22,690 nucleotides of DNA from a virus. This document shows positions 1 to 5,005 of the stretch, in pieces. A program made the translations under genes and the position numbers. The notes below the pieces were generated by a model. The model was not told the DNA's origin. It did not search any database and saw only the letters and a program-made list of their open reading frames with translations. The stretch covers positions 1 through 22,690 of IMG/VR virus record IMGVR_UViG_3300031240_000205, one strand, 5' to 3'. How positions within the stretch are numbered: the first letter of the stretch is position 1; every line of letters begins with the position of its first letter.

Positions 1-25
1 ACTACGGCCTTTGTGGGAGGGGAGG

Positions 26-54
26 GAGGACTTAAATAGAATAAAACAGTCCTC
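26..54. repeat. Perfect 7-bp inverted repeat (hairpin)
   Basis: GAGGACT at 26-32 pairs with AGTCCTC at 48-54 around a 15-base A/T-rich loop. Neither strand shows an immediate U-tract after the stem, so it is not a textbook intrinsic terminator. On the minus strand the right arm and loop read GGACTGTTT, sharing nine bases with the 14-base element at 9611-9624 and 16156-16169. Confidence 0.4.
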
Positions 55-117
55 ATAAGAAGTAAAGGTTTATTTTGACAAAAATCACGAAAAATGGCAG
101 TCTATCTCTAAGGTCAA

Positions 118-395
118 TGCGTAGCCTGTAAAAGACCTAAAATCAGGCAAGGTTGTGTGTTAAAGCACGCACAGACAAGGGATAAGTCACGTTACGTTGA
201 AGCTGGTCGTGCCCCGTGAACCTCTGCGGGTCCAAGCCGGTGATGAGTCCCTAGTGTCAGGAAGTTGTGAATAAACCCCGCACCCTATGAATAGGTGCAT
301 GTTTTAATAGCAGCGTAGCGCTTGCGGAGTCTACGTAAAGCGGGGTTAATAGCAGCGGACAGTCAAATTCTCAGGGCATGCACCTAGGACAGAGG
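118..395. ncRNA. Candidate structured RNA with alternative pairings
   Basis: Several helices can be drawn: GCCTG 124-128 with CAGGC 144-148; TGTGTGT 154-160 with ACGCACA 167-173 (one G-U pair, 6-base loop); CTGG 203-206 with CCGG 237-240 enclosing CCCGT 213-217 with GCGGG 226-230; an 8-bp closing helix AACCCCGC 274-281 with GCGGGGTT 340-347 enclosing a CACC(C)TAT/ATAGGTG hairpin at 281-297 and CGTAG 314-318 with CTACG 331-335. A competing 9-bp helix, AGGTGCATG 293-301 with CATGCACCT 377-385, would break the inner hairpin. No known RNA family was recognised, and transcription is not shown. It could instead be DNA-level repeats at an origin or terminus. Confidence 0.3.
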
Positions 396-425
396 TGTAT
401 CAAAAGGACAATAGACGGCAGAAGA

Positions 426-454
426 TTGACAATAAAGGTCAGGATAGTGACAAT
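426..454 (+). promoter_or_regulatory. Weak sigma70-like promoter candidate
   Basis: A perfect -35 hexamer TTGACA (426-431) is followed after 17 bases by GACAAT (449-454), which matches the -10 consensus at four of six positions. It sits about 90 bases upstream of the first gene of the plus-strand operon. The hexamer match could be chance in a region full of GAC-containing repeats. Confidence 0.2.
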
Positions 455-545
455 TGACGGCAGTGGTTATGGCGACACATCTTGATATGACTAGCGTTTG
501 CTTTGGCACGACGCTCGCAACACTAGTGGGCAAGAGGTAAACGAT

Positions 546-731
546 ATGACAATCTACGAACTGGAAATGGAAATTGCAGCAGTTAAGAAGAAGATAGCAT
601 TATGGGAAGATGGCTCTATGGAGCTTGTGTTTTTTGAGAACAAGCTTATGGGCCTCTACGAGATCTACATTAGCACACTTAAGGGCATGCTCCTGAGTGA
701 GTCTGAGGCTAAGAATAGGAAGGCTGCATGA
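546..731 (+). CDS. Hypothetical small phage protein (61 aa)
   Basis: First gene of the plus-strand operon. The ATG at 546 is preceded by CAAGAGGTAAACGAT, which gives a good Shine-Dalgarno match (AGAGGT) at suitable spacing. The open frame could extend to an ATG at 498, but that start has no clear ribosome-binding site and adds residues from the repeat region, so the shorter form is preferred. The protein is mostly amphipathic helix with heptad-like spacing: a first helix rich in Glu/Lys (MTIYELEMEIAAVKKKIAL), a WEDGS turn, then a second helix ending in a basic SEAKNRKAA tail. A helical hairpin or short coiled coil is plausible. No family was recognised. Its stop overlaps the start of the next gene as ATGA, implying translational coupling. 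Confidence 0.7.
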   Translation: MTIYELEMEIAAVKKKIALWEDGSMELVFFENKLMGLYEIYISTLKGMLLSESEAKNRKAA

Positions 732-826
732 GAACTGTATTCTACGTACTGTGGTCGTCGTGGTGGCTTATATTGATTGTGTTGTGTGCGATTGAGTTGA
801 CTAAAATGCCGGTAATGGGAGGATGA
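728..826 (+). CDS. Small single-span membrane peptide (32 aa)
   Basis: A 32-residue frame whose ATG overlaps the stop of the upstream gene (ATGA at 728-731). It begins MRTVFYVLWSSWWLILIVLC and ends AIELTKMPVMGG. Residues 4-22 form a continuous hydrophobic, Trp-rich segment, one probable transmembrane helix with Arg2 on one side and a short polar tail. It is below the length most gene finders accept, but translational coupling at the front and the closely spaced next gene (one base after its stop) support it. The function is unknown. Tiny membrane proteins in phage accessory operons include holin or antiholin relatives and superinfection-exclusion factors, but nothing here distinguishes between them. 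Confidence 0.55.
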   Translation: MRTVFYVLWSSWWLILIVLCAIELTKMPVMGG

Positions 827-827
827 T

Positions 828-944
828 ATGAAATTGTGTGTACATTGTGAGCAGCCGTTGTATAATTGTATCTGTAGGGCAGTGGCGAAGTTTTTCAAAG
901 GTGTTGGACATTTGATCCGTAAGCCTTATAAGAAAGTAGGATGA
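828..944 (+). CDS. Cys-rich mini-protein, zinc-ribbon-like (38 aa)
   Basis: Starts one base after the upstream TGA (TGATATG), with GGGAGGATGAT as a strong ribosome-binding site. The N-terminal half has four cysteines, C4 and C7 (CVHC) followed by C14 and C16 (CIC). This spacing could bind a single zinc ion or form disulfides, and no signal peptide is seen, so metal binding is more likely. The C-terminal half is basic and probably helical (AVAKFFKGVGHLIRKPYKKVG). A small zinc-bound nucleic-acid or protein binder is the simplest reading, but this is inference. The downstream gene repeats the same initiation context AGGATGATATGAAATT. Confidence 0.6.
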   Translation: MKLCVHCEQPLYNCICRAVAKFFKGVGHLIRKPYKKVG

Positions 945-945
945 T

Positions 946-1407
946 ATGAAATTACTAATTTTGTTTTTGTTGATGGTTCAAGTCGCTCAGGCAGCTTCGA
1001 GTGGAAATCTGTTACTGTCTGGGGTAGTGGCTCCTAACAACAGCCTGGTTATCACTCCTAATGGCACTAACAACACAACGCTTAACGTTACGGCTGGGGT
1101 TTCTAACCTAAACGTAGCTAGTGTTGCTGAAACCTCAAATGACGGTAATGGTTATAAAATTACTGCGCAGTCTGTAAACAGCGGGTTTTTGCAATTGTCA
1201 GCAACGGCTAAGGCTGCCTACACGTTTAGCTATAACGGAGCTGCCGCTATTTCTTTGACTAACGCAGCCCAGACGGTGAAAACGTCGGCTGCGTTAACTC
1301 AATTAACTACGGCGACGAGCCAAGTAGTTGTTAACGTGACAGCACTTCCTAATGCGTTAGCGGGAACTTATAGCGATACGGTGACTATTTCAATTGTAGG
1401 GTTGTGA
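946..1407 (+). CDS. Secreted fimbrial-like / spore-coat-U-like beta protein
   Basis: A 153-aa protein with a clear Sec signal peptide (MKLLILFLLMVQVAQA, cleavage expected after residue 16, A-Q-A). The mature part is Ser/Thr/Ala/Val/Asn-rich with alternating beta strands and no cysteine. It ends LAGTYSDTVTISIVGL, a last-strand signature typical of chaperone-usher-type pilins and spore-coat-U/DUF4402-like proteins (GTYxDTVTVxI). The middle (SVAETSNDGNGYKITAQS) also fits that fold. Such proteins are normally bacterial surface or pilus subunits, so this may be a gene acquired from a host, exported during infection to alter the cell surface or block receptors; that role is inference. It sits one base from both neighbours in the operon (TGATATG junctions). 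No usher or chaperone gene is present in the window. Confidence 0.65.
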   Translation: MKLLILFLLMVQVAQAASSGNLLLSGVVAPNNSLVITPNGTNNTTLNVTAGVSNLNVASVAETSNDGNGYKITAQSVNSGFLQLSATAKAAYTFSYNGAAAISLTNAAQTVKTSAALTQLTTATSQVVVNVTALPNALAGTYSDTVTISIVGL

Positions 1408-1408
1408 T

Positions 1409-1906
1409 ATGAAACTCAAAGATCAAAGTGTAGAACACATCTTAAATTCCTACGATTTCCCTAAAAGATTTCTAGTCTACTTCGCCTCTCAATGCGCTAA
1501 AGATGCCTTAGGATGTACGAAGAAGCCTGATCCTAGGTCGATAAAGGCTGTAGATGTAGCTGAACGCTACGGCTTAGGAGAAGACTTTGAAGAGGCCTAT
1601 TTAAGAGAAGTACACGGAGACGCTGACGCTGCATGGTCCGCCACCGTCACCGCCACCACCGCCGCCGCCACCGCCACCTCCGCCACCTACGCCGCCGCCG
1701 CCACCTCCGCCACCTACGCCGCCACCTACGCCGCCACCTCCGCCGCCTACGCCGCCGCCGCCACCACCGCCTACGCCAACTACGCCACCACCGCCACCTA
1801 CGCCGCCGACTACTACAAACCCCTCCTATTTAAGCTTATAAATGAAAGATTGACTAGGATAGAGAAACTGTTAATATTTGGAAAGGAGAAGGTATGTGCG
1901 AAGTAG
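1409..1906 (+). CDS. Ala/Thr/Tyr-repeat helical protein
   Basis: A 165-aa protein starting one base after the upstream stop (TGATATG). Residues 1-75 form a charged, apparently globular part (DPRSIKAVDVAERYGLGEDF). Residues 77-136 are a low-complexity tract of only Ala, Thr, Ser and Tyr with single Val, Asn and Asp residues, in motifs such as SATYAA and AATYAA. The C-terminal tail (KPLLFKLINERLTRIEKLL) is amphipathic helix. The overall plan, an Arg/Asp-rich head, a long Ala-Tyr repeat and a helical end, resembles repeat proteins seen in phages and in some proteins annotated as putative immunity (Imm5-like) proteins; this is recall only. The tract is GC-rich and C-biased, unlike the flanking sequence. 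The gene overlaps the next by 13 bases. Confidence 0.7.
   Translation: MKLKDQSVEHILNSYDFPKRFLVYFASQCAKDALGCTKKPDPRSIKAVDVAERYGLGEDFEEAYLREVHGDADAAWSATVTATTAAATATSATYAAAATSATYAATYAATSAAYAAAATTAYANYATTATYAADYYKPLLFKLINERLTRIEKLLIFGKEKVCAK
1637..1816 (+). repeat. C-biased triplet/9-bp repeat tract inside a gene
   Basis: Sixty consecutive in-frame codons all end in C, nearly all GCC, ACC, TCC or TAC. Recurrent 9-base units such as GCCACCTCC, GCCACCTAC and TACGCCGCC are arranged irregularly. All lengths stay in frame. The flanking codons of the same gene use mixed third bases. This looks like expansion of a triplet repeat rather than selection on a unique sequence. Confidence 0.85.
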
Positions 1907-2361
1907 TGAAAAACTGGGTGGGAACCTTTGATAACAAGTTTTACTATTGCAGGGAACATAAGGTAGAGTGCCAAGAGACGGGGTGTGTGGTTGAAGCTTC
2001 ACCTGCAAAATATCCTATACGAAATACGAGTAAGTTTGGATTGGGCGATAGCTTAGTGTGTAGAGTTAATAGTGACCCCGTATTTGGACCGCTTCCATTT
2101 ACGATAGGTAGAATATACATAGTCGATACTGCGGAAAATTCCGACGCATTATCCGTTAAAGGAGATAGCGGGCAGGTGTTTTATTTACCGGGGTGGGATA
2201 GTTTATTCGATCTATCTGGATCCGCGAGTTTAGGTGTAAGTGGCAGCAGTCATCTTTGGACCTATAACCTGTCAGGCATTTACAATGTTAAATGCACGAA
2301 GTGCGGACTGGCGACTAATAATGTGTTATCGTCCACTTTACCAGCTTGTAATTTACCTTAA
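1894..2361 (+). CDS. Hypothetical Cys-rich protein with SH3-like core
   Basis: A 155-aa protein whose start lies 13 bases inside the upstream gene and is preceded by a strong ribosome-binding site (GGAAAGGAGAAGGT). The N-terminus holds C19, H22, C26 and C31 (YYCREHKVECQETGC), a plausible zinc knuckle. The C-terminus has CTKC (C134, C137) and C152. Between them, residues 47-107 (GLGDSLVCRV, then a turn, then TIGRIYIVD and GQVFYLPGWDSLFDL) resemble a small SH3/KOW-like beta barrel. There is no signal peptide, so a cytoplasmic zinc-stabilised protein is likely. No family was recognised with confidence. It belongs to the plus-strand accessory operon. Confidence 0.65.
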   Translation: MCEVVKNWVGTFDNKFYYCREHKVECQETGCVVEASPAKYPIRNTSKFGLGDSLVCRVNSDPVFGPLPFTIGRIYIVDTAENSDALSVKGDSGQVFYLPGWDSLFDLSGSASLGVSGSSHLWTYNLSGIYNVKCTKCGLATNNVLSSTLPACNLP

Positions 2362-2371
2362 GGAGAATAGT

Positions 2372-2581
2372 ATGAAGAAGACAGATATCGCTGCCAAGAA
2401 AAAGGCTTTTAAGAAACTAAAAGCAGAAAAATTTACTACATTCTGTTCAGATAGGGTTTACAATATTTTAATAGACCAATTAGGCGCTCATGTTCAATTT
2501 GTAGAGCTGCGCATTGGAAAATTTAAATGGACGGGGATATCGCTTAATGGCTTATACATCGTCCGTGAGTTTGAGAAATAA
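2372..2581 (+). CDS. Hypothetical basic small protein (69 aa)
   Basis: The ATG at 2372 is preceded by CTTAAGGAGAATAGT, a strong Shine-Dalgarno. A longer frame begins at 2240, but its first 44 residues lie within the previous gene in another frame and lack this site, so the shorter start is chosen. The N-terminal 20 residues are strikingly basic and helical (MKKTDIAAKKKAFKKLKAEK). The rest (residues 21-69) looks like a small alpha/beta fold, ending GLYIVREFEK. Nucleic-acid binding is possible from the charge only. The last 30 bases overlap the 3' end of the convergent lysozyme gene on the other strand. Confidence 0.65.
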   Translation: MKKTDIAAKKKAFKKLKAEKFTTFCSDRVYNILIDQLGAHVQFVELRIGKFKWTGISLNGLYIVREFEK

Positions 2582-3010
2582 TCTGCGTTCATTCTCACGA
2601 CGAGTAGTAAGGCCTGCCATCGCCTTACCGCCTGACTTATTCCACTTGAGGAACTCATCGGCGGCGCCTGAGAAGTCTTCATTATTAACTTTAATTAACA
2701 AATGACTCAACTTAAACGATGTAATACCGACATTGTAGGTAAATACCACCATGGCGGAGAACTGGTTGTCATTAACAGCAGATGTTACTAACGAATTGAC
2801 GGCATTTTGGAATTTACAGAGGTCTTTTTGGAGGAGTTGGTCGGCCATAGGCTGGTTTATAACCATACCGGAGTAGACATCAGCGCCAGTATGCCCGTAT
2901 CCGATCGTAAATGGCTCAGAACCGGTTCCTGGGTCTGGATAGGCCTCTAGCCTACACCCTTCGGATTCTTTCAATAGCGCCAATCCTAGAGCGTTTACGA
3001 CCCTATCCAT
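2552..3010 (-). CDS. Endolysin, GH24 (T4/P21-type) lysozyme
   Basis: A 152-aa muramidase expected to cleave the MurNAc-GlcNAc bond of peptidoglycan at lysis. The family signature is clear in residues 15-41: catalytic Glu17 (ESEG), Asp26 (AYPDPG) nine residues later as in T4 lysozyme (E11/D20), and Thr35 in FTIGYGHT. Three extra residues (around GSE) lie between Asp and Thr compared with T4. The C-terminal helical lobe contains QFSAMVVFTYNVG, KWNKSGGKAMAGLTTRR and the ending NERRLFLKL, all typical of GH24. The length is normal for the family. There is no signal peptide or SAR helix, so it should need the holin for access. Its ATG overlaps the protease stop (TAATG). It is the last gene of the late operon, and its 3' end overlaps the convergent gene by 30 bases. 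Confidence 0.93.
   Translation of the reverse strand: MDRVVNALGLALLKESEGCRLEAYPDPGTGSEPFTIGYGHTGADVYSGMVINQPMADQLLQKDLCKFQNAVNSLVTSAVNDNQFSAMVVFTYNVGITSFKLSHLLIKVNNEDFSGAADEFLKWNKSGGKAMAGLTTRRENERRLFLKLTDDV
2560..2602. terminator. Candidate bidirectional stem at the convergent gene ends
   Basis: CGT-c-CGTGAG (2560-2569) pairs with CTCACG-ACG (2594-2602): nine base pairs with one bulged C and a 24-base loop. It straddles the stop of the plus-strand operon and the last codons of the lysozyme gene. It could slow or stop opposing transcription, but there is no U-tract and the loop is long, so this is weak. Confidence 0.25.
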
Positions 3011-3738
3011 TAGTAGCCTGCTAGGAAGGCCTTAATGTCAGTTAAAGTGACCAGGTAGCCCATATGCGTCTCGTCGTTGCCGGCTGATACAATTCCGACT
3101 AGCTTATCATTATCGTCTACTACCATGCCGCCCGAGCTACCGTGCGTTATAGAGGCTGTGGTGGCATATTCTACGATATCTATGACACAGGCGCTGATAG
3201 GGCCAAAAAAGGTCATCATATCCATAGACTTATACTTAGGCTGTGCGTTACATCTATCCTGCTCGGCATCGCTAGTAATCAAAAATGCAATAATCTTCAC
3301 TTCCTCTTGCATGATGATCTCGCCATCGCTTCGGTAAGTGTCCATACGAGCACCATGGGTGTAGGTGCGTACATGCTCGTGCATGAGAGCGTAGTCAGCT
3401 ATTTCAAGGCCTTGGAGAGCAGGGACACCTTCTAGGAGCAATAGGTCAGAGTTGGCATCTTCTGCTACAATCTTACGTTGGAGGGACTTCCCGTTTTCGA
3501 GTATTACTTTCATACTACCATCTTTAGCGATCCCTTTGCAGTGGGCGGCGGTGAGTATGTAATTTTCACCGGAAGGAGCTTTAACTTGTTCGCCTGAGCA
3601 CATTCCTTCGGCAGATTCAAGCTTGACAGCGTGTTCTCTGAAGTATTCGTTAGATTTGCCTGAGCAGGCGTGGAGAGCTAGAAGTATTAGGCCTACTGCT
3701 ATTAGACTACGAAAAATTCTGGATTGAAATAGTCGCAT
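3010..3738 (-). CDS. Lipoprotein trypsin-like serine protease in lysis cassette
   Basis: A 242-aa protein with an N-terminal basic-hydrophobic signal (RIFRSLIAVGLILLALHAC) ending in a lipobox-like LHAC with Cys25, so it should be lipid-anchored after export. The mature part is a chymotrypsin-fold peptidase: His66 in ILTAAHC, Asp98 in NSDLLLLE and Ser202 in HGSSGGMVV form a complete triad in the right order. C47 and C67 match the disulfide next to the catalytic His in chymotrypsin, and C163/C184 may form a second. A good ribosome-binding site (AAGGAAATAAT) lies at the end of the holin-like gene, one base upstream. It sits between holin-like and lysozyme genes, where T7-type phages encode spanins, and no Rz/Rz1 pair is visible. 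A lysis role against envelope proteins is inference; virion or surface-protein cleavage is the alternative. Confidence 0.88.
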   Translation of the reverse strand: MRLFQSRIFRSLIAVGLILLALHACSGKSNEYFREHAVKLESAEGMCSGEQVKAPSGENYILTAAHCKGIAKDGSMKVILENGKSLQRKIVAEDANSDLLLLEGVPALQGLEIADYALMHEHVRTYTHGARMDTYRSDGEIIMQEEVKIIAFLITSDAEQDRCNAQPKYKSMDMMTFFGPISACVIDIVEYATTASITHGSSGGMVVDDNDKLVGIVSAGNDETHMGYLVTLTDIKAFLAGY

Positions 3739-3739
3739 A

Positions 3740-4009
3740 TTATTTCCTTAGATAAGTGAGGAGTGCCATGACTCCTTCTAAAATTACGCCGAGAGTGGCT
3801 AAGAGGCCTGCAAGTTTAAGAACACCATGAACCATGTTAACGTGGGCTTTGATAGGGGCTACGTCTTTTTCCAGTAGCTCGGTACGACGAATGTGGTCTG
3901 CCAGACTGACATACTGGGCTGCCAAGGTTACATCAATAGAGCCGATATGCTCGACTACCTTGTCGATCTTATTTTCAATGCGGATGATGCGCTCGTCGGT
4001 GTCGGCCAT
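3740..4009 (-). CDS. Holin-like protein (coiled coil plus C-terminal TM)
   Basis: An 89-aa protein starting at the ATG preceded by CAAGGGATCTAAC. A frame extension to a TTG at 4027 lies inside the upstream gene and has no better site. Residues 1-58 are charged helix with heptad character (DERIIRIENKIDKVVEHI, later IRRTELLEKDVAPIKAHV). Residues 63-85 are hydrophobic (VLKLAGLLATLGVILEGV onward), one transmembrane span, ending in LTYLRK. This plan resembles XhlA/haemolysin-type holin partners and many small phage proteins found next to endolysins. Position directly before the protease and lysozyme supports a membrane-permeabilising role. It starts one base after the upstream stop. A tail-associated or spanin-like role cannot be ruled out from sequence alone. 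Confidence 0.6.
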   Translation of the reverse strand: MADTDERIIRIENKIDKVVEHIGSIDVTLAAQYVSLADHIRRTELLEKDVAPIKAHVNMVHGVLKLAGLLATLGVILEGVMALLTYLRK

Positions 4010-4010
4010 G

Positions 4011-4373
4011 TTAGATCCCTTGAGCAAACATATTGACGATAGCCGTTGTAGAGCCGGGCGTTGTTTCTATCCAGACAGCTCTAACCCATCGGTATGCCAT
4101 ATTGGAAAGGGAGATAATGGCTTGTTGTGTTGCTGCAGCTTGTGTTACTGATGCACCGGGGATGTCTACCCAGTTAGTTACTACGAAGGTCGAAGAACTT
4201 TGTCCCACTTGTGAGACATCGTTTGAGGCTTGAATCTTGAAGGTGCCTGCTGCTGTTGAATCTCCGATTAGGAGGTGGAAGCTTGCGTTGATTAGTTGAT
4301 TAGAGTCAATCTGATCGCCGTTTACAGTTGCAGAGTTGACACCTGATAAAATTTGTTTGTTTACTTGTCTCAT
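4011..4373 (-). CDS. Small structural protein, paralogue of the 130-aa protein
   Basis: A 120-aa beta-rich protein with no signal peptide. It shares a pattern with the protein encoded at 9172-9564: GTFKIQASNDVSQVG against GTFEVQASDDYSPIG, NWVDIPG against NWVTLPLG, then RWVRAVWIETTPGS against TAVRLVYTSTIAGT. Both end in a final strand of small and hydrophobic residues. Such proteins are common among podovirus structural genes and look like jelly-roll or galactose-binding-like sandwiches. No enzyme motif is present. The pair brackets the large tail fibre, so a role in fibre attachment, decoration or carbohydrate binding is plausible but inferred. The ribosome-binding site is moderate (TAGGGTGTAAT). 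Confidence 0.65.
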   Translation of the reverse strand: MRQVNKQILSGVNSATVNGDQIDSNQLINASFHLLIGDSTAAGTFKIQASNDVSQVGQSSSTFVVTNWVDIPGASVTQAAATQQAIISLSNMAYRWVRAVWIETTPGSTTAIVNMFAQGI

Positions 4374-4384
4374 ATTACACCCTA

Positions 4385-5005
4385 TTAATAATGTTCTATA
4401 ACTAAGATGACGCCTGATCCGCCGTTACCGCCGACAAACTCGCCTGCAGCCCCTCCTGCACCGCCTGCGCCAACGGCGTACGCATATGTGGCAGAAGGAG
4501 TATTGATAATTGCTTCTAGATATCCTCCAGCTGCACCGCCAACGGCGCCTATATTTCCAGAAGTCCCAGACTTAGCTCCACCGCCGCCTGCTCCAGAGTT
4601 TGTTTCAGCGCTGAAACCTTGCGATCCTGATCCGTTGCCATAGCTTCCTGCACCACCAAAAAATCCATTACCGCCAGGTCCGCCAGGGAGAGAGTTATTT
4701 CCTCCCATTGCCTGCCAGCCAGAGCCGCCAACGACAGACACCATCGTAATAGCCGGGGAATTGATTGTGGGAGTTCCGCCAGAAACAGGTCCTGCGCCGG
4801 ATCCATTTGCTCCTTTACTACCGCCGGATCCACCACCTGCAGTGAGTAGGGATGTTCCAAACGTGCTATCACTTCCAGCAGTTCCGTTATTCGTAGTAGC
4901 AGCTCCGCCGCCGCCGCCTCCGCCGATCATTTTTACTTCAATCCATTTAACGTTTGCAGGCGTCGTGTACGTTCCCGATCCACTCGTGAATCTTTGAACC
5001 GTAGG
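4385..5005 (-). repeat. Glycine-rich tip domain, copy A (paralogue of 19223-19840)
   Basis: Residues 1238-1443 of the 1443-aa fibre align in plan with residues 234-439 of the 439-aa fibre: TSGSGTYT opening, a strand ending in a run of 7-8 Gly, many GGxGG turns, then TPSATYAYAVGAGGAGGAAG against APLATYAYTIGSGGAGGAAG and a final hydrophobic strand. The two ends are conserved and the interior differs in length and sequence, as expected for receptor-binding tips that diverge between copies. Confidence 0.75.

Larger units (their letters stand above)
1..545. other. Non-coding, repeat- and hairpin-rich region
   Basis: No open frame here has a convincing start and ribosome-binding site. The region holds several perfect inverted repeats (26-32/48-54, 154-160/167-173, 213-217/226-230, 274-281/340-347, 293-301/377-385) and short direct repeats (TTAATAGCAGCG at 304-315 and 346-357; GGACAG at 357-362 and 387-392, exactly 30 bases apart; GACGGCAG at 414-421 and 456-463). 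It lies immediately upstream of the plus-strand small-gene operon, so it presumably contains that operon's promoter and leader. In T7-like phages such a region next to the late-gene end could also lie near a genome terminus; that is inference. Confidence 0.7.

Noticed and set aside
1-56. Minus-strand frame starting ATG at 56 (MRTVLFYLSPPSPP) running off the left edge
   Set aside because: No ribosome-binding site, only 18 codons visible, and it is formed by the inverted repeat and a G-run. The resemblance to the start of the 32-aa gene (MRTVFYV) is short and probably chance.
75-108. TTGACA at 75-80 as a second promoter for the plus-strand operon
   Set aside because: No -10 hexamer with more than about three matches lies at 16-18 bases spacing.
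236-268. Hammerhead-ribozyme-like core (GGTGATGAGTCC...GGAAG)
   Set aside because: The invariant C before TGATGA is G here, stem II does not close cleanly, and the GAAA strand is missing.
1-545. tRNA or group I intron in the non-coding region
   Set aside because: No T-arm-like sequence with matching acceptor stem, and no P7-like core in the right order, was found on either strand.
1633-1833. Arg/His-rich frame inside the Ala-repeat gene
   Set aside because: It is an out-of-frame reading of the GCC/ACC repeat with no ribosome-binding site; a by-product of the repeat.
4385-5005. Diversity-generating retroelement variable region in the glycine-rich tip
   Set aside because: No reverse transcriptase or near-identical template repeat is present in the window, and the two tips differ throughout rather than at adenines.
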